Of a DNA stretch of 64,000 nt, positions 62,708 through 64,000 are shown piece after piece (the first letter of the stretch is position 1; every line of letters starts with the position of its first letter). The translations under genes were made by a program, and so were the position numbers. Below the pieces are notes generated by a model. The model was not told the origin of the DNA, did not search any database, and saw nothing but the letters and a program-made list of their open reading frames with translations. Source of the stretch: Prevotella sp. (lineage in GTDB: Bacteria; Bacteroidota; Bacteroidia; Bacteroidales; Bacteroidaceae); assembly GCA_017623655.1 (NCBI GenBank), contig JAGAON010000003.1:186001-250000 (forward strand). Reading direction: 5' to 3'.

Positions 62708-62715
62708 CAAAGTTA
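62708..62715 (-). promoter_or_regulatory. -7 element for the aminotransferase gene
   Basis: The minus strand reads TAACTTTG 112 bases upstream of the start at 62596. Confidence 0.65.
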
Positions 62716-62766
62716 ATACAATTCTTCCGAAAAGGAAAACTTTTGTCTTTATTTTTGCCTTTTTCC

Positions 62767-64000
62767 TTACATTTTGTCTGCTATTCTGCCTATTATCTGC
62801 TCGTTGAGACGGTAAATCTGTTTGAGGTCTCTGTATAGACGAAGACGGAAAATACACATTCTTATATATAGTATTATGCCCAGTGGCAGGATTATGGCTG
62901 CCGCTATGTTCAGCCATTTACGGTCGAAAGGCCTTGTGTGCGCCTTCTCTGACAGGACCGGATACTTGTTTATGTACGACATGATGTATTTGTCGCGCGT
63001 ATTTCCCAGGTCTTCTATCACTTCCTCCAGCTGCGTCGCTATCCTCTCTATCTCGTGGTCATCCTGATAAGTGAAGAAAACTTTTATCGGGTTAGGCAGC
63101 TTCATAAGGTTGTGCTCGTGCGAGTATTGCGCCAACTCTCCGTTCATGTCCGTGAGCTGTCGGGCGTCCAAGGCGTAGTCGGGGTCGTGTATAATCACCT
63201 CTTTCGCCATTATGCTTCGTTTCAGTCTTATTCCGAACAACTTTGTGAAGAACAGGCGGTATGCGTCCATGTTGAACACCACCGAGTCCTTGTTGGCCTT
63301 GTAGGTGATGAAGACCGCCAGCGGAATCAACACTGCGGGAGCCAGTCCCTTGCCGAACCATATTGCCCAGGCTCCCTGTCTGGCCATGCGAAAGCCCGTG
63401 TTGTCAAGAATGTAGAATATGATGAATACCAGCACGGATATGATAACCGGCACTCCAAGGCCGCCTTTCCTGATGATGGCGCCAAGGGACGCGCCGATGA
63501 AGAAGAAGACAATGCAGGTCAATGACAGCGAGAACTTGTTTATCATCTCCAACTTGTACTCCCTCTCCATTTGGTTGTAGTGGTCCGCCACGTTCGCCCT
63601 GAATTCCATGTCGTATGCCACCATCCTCACACTGTTTCCCGTTGTCTGCATCACCCGCCGCTGTTTCTCTGGCGTCATGTGAGCGAATATGGAGTCATAA
63701 CTGAACGTTCCTTTTGCGACCTTAGCCATAGCCTTCGCCGAGTCCGCCTTATTCACCTCCGGCGTGTGGAACACTCCGCTGCGGAACGTCTCCGCCACCT
63801 GCCGTCCTATGCTGTCGCCGGTATGCCTTACGGAATCAGTTTTCACCAAAAGTTGCGGCAGGCTCTGCGCCGTTGCCGACTGGGATATGCCCGATGCCTC
63901 AGCAAGGTTGAAGCCATTGTCAAAGTCTAACAGTATCACTTTGTGCGAGAACGACTCCCGCCTGTACGGAACGTTGGCCGTACTCATTATCTCCTGCGAC
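62767..64000 (-). CDS. LptF/LptG-like (YjgP/YjgQ) permease, C-terminal part
   Basis: The frame is open through the right edge: the first ATG in the window is at 63987, but codons for Ser-Gln-Glu-Ile precede it without a stop, so the true start lies outside. The visible 410 or so residues contain membrane segments typical of the YjgP/YjgQ family (FSLSLTCIVFFFIGASLGAI; VPVIISVLVFIIFYILDNTG; LAPAVLIPLAVFITYKANK) with the KGGLGVPV loop, and a C-terminal extension ending in another hydrophobic stretch (LNIAAAIILPLGIILYI). LptF/LptG drive lipopolysaccharide out of the inner membrane with LptB. The extension beyond the usual end is normal for Bacteroidales members as I recall. Confidence 0.85.
   Translation of the reverse strand, partial: SQEIMSTANVPYRRESFSHKVILLDFDNGFNLAEASGISQSATAQSLPQLLVKTDSVRHTGDSIGRQVAETFRSGVFHTPEVNKADSAKAMAKVAKGTFSYDSIFAHMTPEKQRRVMQTTGNSVRMVAYDMEFRANVADHYNQMEREYKLEMINKFSLSLTCIVFFFIGASLGAIIRKGGLGVPVIISVLVFIIFYILDNTGFRMARQGAWAIWFGKGLAPAVLIPLAVFITYKANKDSVVFNMDAYRLFFTKLFGIRLKRSIMAKEVIIHDPDYALDARQLTDMNGELAQYSHEHNLMKLPNPIKVFFTYQDDHEIERIATQLEEVIEDLGNTRDKYIMSYINKYPVLSEKAHTRPFDRKWLNIAAAIILPLGIILYIRMCIFRLRLYRDLKQIYRLNEQIIGRIADKM

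Overview
The window is a piece of a Bacteroidales chromosome, most likely from the Prevotellaceae or a close relative. Three things point there. Many genes are preceded by the Bacteroidetes -7 element TAnnTTTG (usually TACCTTTG or TAACTTTG) and lack Shine-Dalgarno sites. The gene sets and orders are typical of the order (guaB-ppiC-surA-ostA-mutL; DUF6242-DUF6089-uppS-bamA-ompH-ompH-ompH-murI; exbB-exbD-exbD-tonB-pstS-TPR). There are also order-specific families such as DUF4922, DUF3467, OstA-like and OMP_b-brl_3 receptors. Base composition is near 50% GC, with AT-richer patches at the restriction-modification pair (17.2-19.3 kb), the secreted protein at 37.1-39.2 kb and the lipoproteins at 53.5-55.3 kb. 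No transposase, integrase, phage gene or CRISPR array is visible.

Layout. 0-3 kb: 5' end of a sirtuin gene, then three tandem FKBP-type prolyl isomerases that look cytoplasmic, lipoprotein and periplasmic in turn. 3.5-13.5 kb (minus): a 1240-residue glycosyltransferase/DUF4922/SpoIID fusion, a LolC/E-type permease, rbfA, a GH25 lysozyme with MORN-like repeats, a TonB-dependent-receptor-like protein and a HIT protein. 13.7-17.1 kb: greA with a long structured leader or separate ncRNA, divergent from succinyl-CoA:acetate CoA-transferase and a gluconate-5-dehydrogenase-like SDR. 17.2-19.3 kb: a type II restriction-modification pair. 19.8-28 kb: envelope-biogenesis operon from a DUF6242 lipoprotein through uppS, bamA and three Skp/OmpH chaperones to murI. 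28.4-33.5 kb: LysR regulator, two-part ThrE exporter with a small membrane protein, secreted alpha/beta hydrolase, class II aldolase. 34.7-39.4 kb: two tRNA-Val(TAC) genes, metY, a secreted protein and a 54-residue acidic small protein. 39.6-47.8 kb (minus): guaB, two parvulin-type isomerases, an LptA/OstA-like protein, mutL. 48-52.1 kb: mlaE-mlaF, folB, rhaM, DUF3467, Cof-type HAD phosphatase. 53.5-64 kb (minus): two lipoproteins, the TonB energising operon, an aspartate aminotransferase and the 3' part of an LptF/LptG-like permease.

Much of the window builds and maintains the envelope: periplasmic folding (FKBP, SurA-type, OmpH), OMP insertion (BamA), lipoprotein release, LPS transport (OstA, LptF/G-like), lipid trafficking (MlaEF), peptidoglycan precursors (UppS, MurI) and energised outer-membrane uptake (ExbB/ExbD/TonB).

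The most unusual content is intergenic. Nine copies of an 88-bp element are present, each exactly four 22-bp quasi-palindromic units in either orientation; some copies fold into bidirectional-terminator-like hairpins and one supplies the stop codon of mlaF. Four copies of a roughly 290-314-bp element are built of nested inverted repeats whose two arms co-vary from copy to copy. Two smaller palindromic families accompany them. These elements fill nearly all long gaps, and together they are my best candidate for an undescribed system.
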